Assembly: GCA_008704415.1 (NCBI GenBank)
Contig: VXIS01000232.1
Coordinates: 1-64,000 of the forward strand
Direction: 5' to 3'
Source: Sphaerosporella brunnea
Taxonomy: Eukaryota > Ascomycota > Pezizomycetes > Pezizales > Pyronemataceae
DNA length: 64,000 nucleotides
A program made the position numbers and the translations under genes. Shown one piece after another: positions 63,279 to 64,000 of this stretch; the stretch's first letter is position 1; each line of letters opens with the position of its first letter. Below the pieces are notes generated by a model. The model did not search any database. It saw only the letters and a program-made list of their open reading frames with translations, and was not told the origin of the DNA.

Positions 63279-64000
63279 TTACTCGTCATCCTCATCCTCA
63301 GCGCCCTCTTCCTTAGCCTTGGCAGCCTTGGCCTTCTTTCTGCGGGTACGGCCGGGACGTCCACCGCCGAAGGGCGAGCTCAGGGCGAAGTCGATGTGCT
63401 TCTGAGAGTCAAGACGGACAACGAAGGAAGGAACGTTGACGATCTGCTTTCCCACACGGATGTGGCGCTGACGGATCAGGACACGAGCGTGGTGGATGGA
63501 CTTGGCAAGACCGAGCTTGTAGACCTGGGTCTGCAAAGAGTTAGATATATTTACTTCAAGTTAGATAGCCATGGAACGTACCTGGAGACGGCGCTCCAAG
63601 AAGTCCTCAACACGAAGAGCCAAGACATAATCGAGCTTCATGCGCTGGTCATCTAAGACACCAACACGCACGAGACGACGAATCAAGGCGTTACCCTCGA
63701 AGAGACGCTTGGGGTCCTTCTCGTCCAAGGTCAAAAGCTGACGGGCAGCACGACTATTCCACTGTCAAAATCCCTCCATTCAATTCCAAAATATCCGCAA
63801 CCGCTACTGACCGAATCTTGGAGAGAGTGAGCTGGACACGCCAGACCTCACGCTTGTTGCGAAGACCGTATTCACCGACGGTCTTCAACTCGGCATCGCT
63901 GTAGAAAAATCCTATCAGTTGCGTGTCCTGTAGCGCTTTTGAATGGAGACGTGTGATGAGACAAGCTCGTCAACAGTGGTACTCACAGACGCGCGGACTC
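63279..64000 (-). CDS. RPS9: 40S ribosomal protein S9 (uS4), 5' end beyond window
   Basis: A small-subunit protein binding 18S rRNA and contributing to decoding fidelity. The visible exons are 64000-63987 (partial), 63898-63812, 63753-63582 and 63530-63279, encoding the C-terminal 174 aa. Only the first ~18 residues should lie outside the window. Sequence: [57 protein letters not shown], then the S4 domain [20 protein letters not shown] and the tail [20 protein letters not shown]. The split into several short exons is usual for highly expressed fungal ribosomal protein genes. Confidence 0.97.

Overview
This window is nuclear DNA of a filamentous ascomycete (Pezizomycotina), most likely a eurotiomycete. 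The evidence is short introns of about 50-70 nt with GTRNGT donors, single-copy fungal housekeeping genes, and decayed LINE, LTR and TA-flanked inverted-repeat elements. The genus cannot be fixed from the sequence alone.

Layout. (1) 1-5450: an almost purely A/C top strand, low complexity, with T mostly in cTAA contexts; it could be degenerate C-strand telomeric sequence at a contig end or an assembly artefact. (2) 5450-14250: no protein gene I can support. It holds a tandem array of structured ~100-bp units at 10262-10804 and a 200-bp perfect-arm foldback element at 11381-11580. (3) 14256-29954: importin alpha (-), an unknown 196-aa protein (+), a LINE 3' remnant (-), POT1 (+), an NDUFAF6-like complex I assembly factor (+), a tandem-PH protein (-) and the ribosome-assembly GTPase EFL1/RIA1 (+). 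(4) 30150-44690: a LINE tail, a DUF4604 protein (-), a GT15 mannosyltransferase (+), LINE and LTR scraps, the DNA polymerase delta catalytic subunit (-) and a cytochrome P450 (+). (5) 44700-56100: a DEAD-box helicase (-) set in an accessory stretch with a solo LTR, TA-flanked foldback elements (one nested in another), two damaged inverted HNH-endonuclease copies, a Mutator-like remnant and a long TAA microsatellite. (6) 56136-64000: ELP6 (+), SNX3 (-), APC5 (+), a RIM2-type mitochondrial carrier (-) and the 3' part of RPS9/uS4 (-).

The intact genes are unrelated housekeeping functions (nuclear import, telomere protection, DNA replication, ribosome biogenesis, tRNA modification, endosomal sorting, cell cycle, mitochondrial transport). 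I see no operon-like or secondary-metabolite cluster logic, and the P450 stands alone. Exon coordinates were derived by hand from reading frames and splice consensus; most joins keep the frame and the family motif.

The best candidate for something undescribed is the 10.26-10.80 kb array. Five successive ~100-bp units each keep three short hairpins, with paired-base changes between units that preserve the stems, including one transversion pair. The array lies about 100 bp downstream of a TATAAGA and ends in a T-rich tract. It may be a structured non-coding RNA locus.
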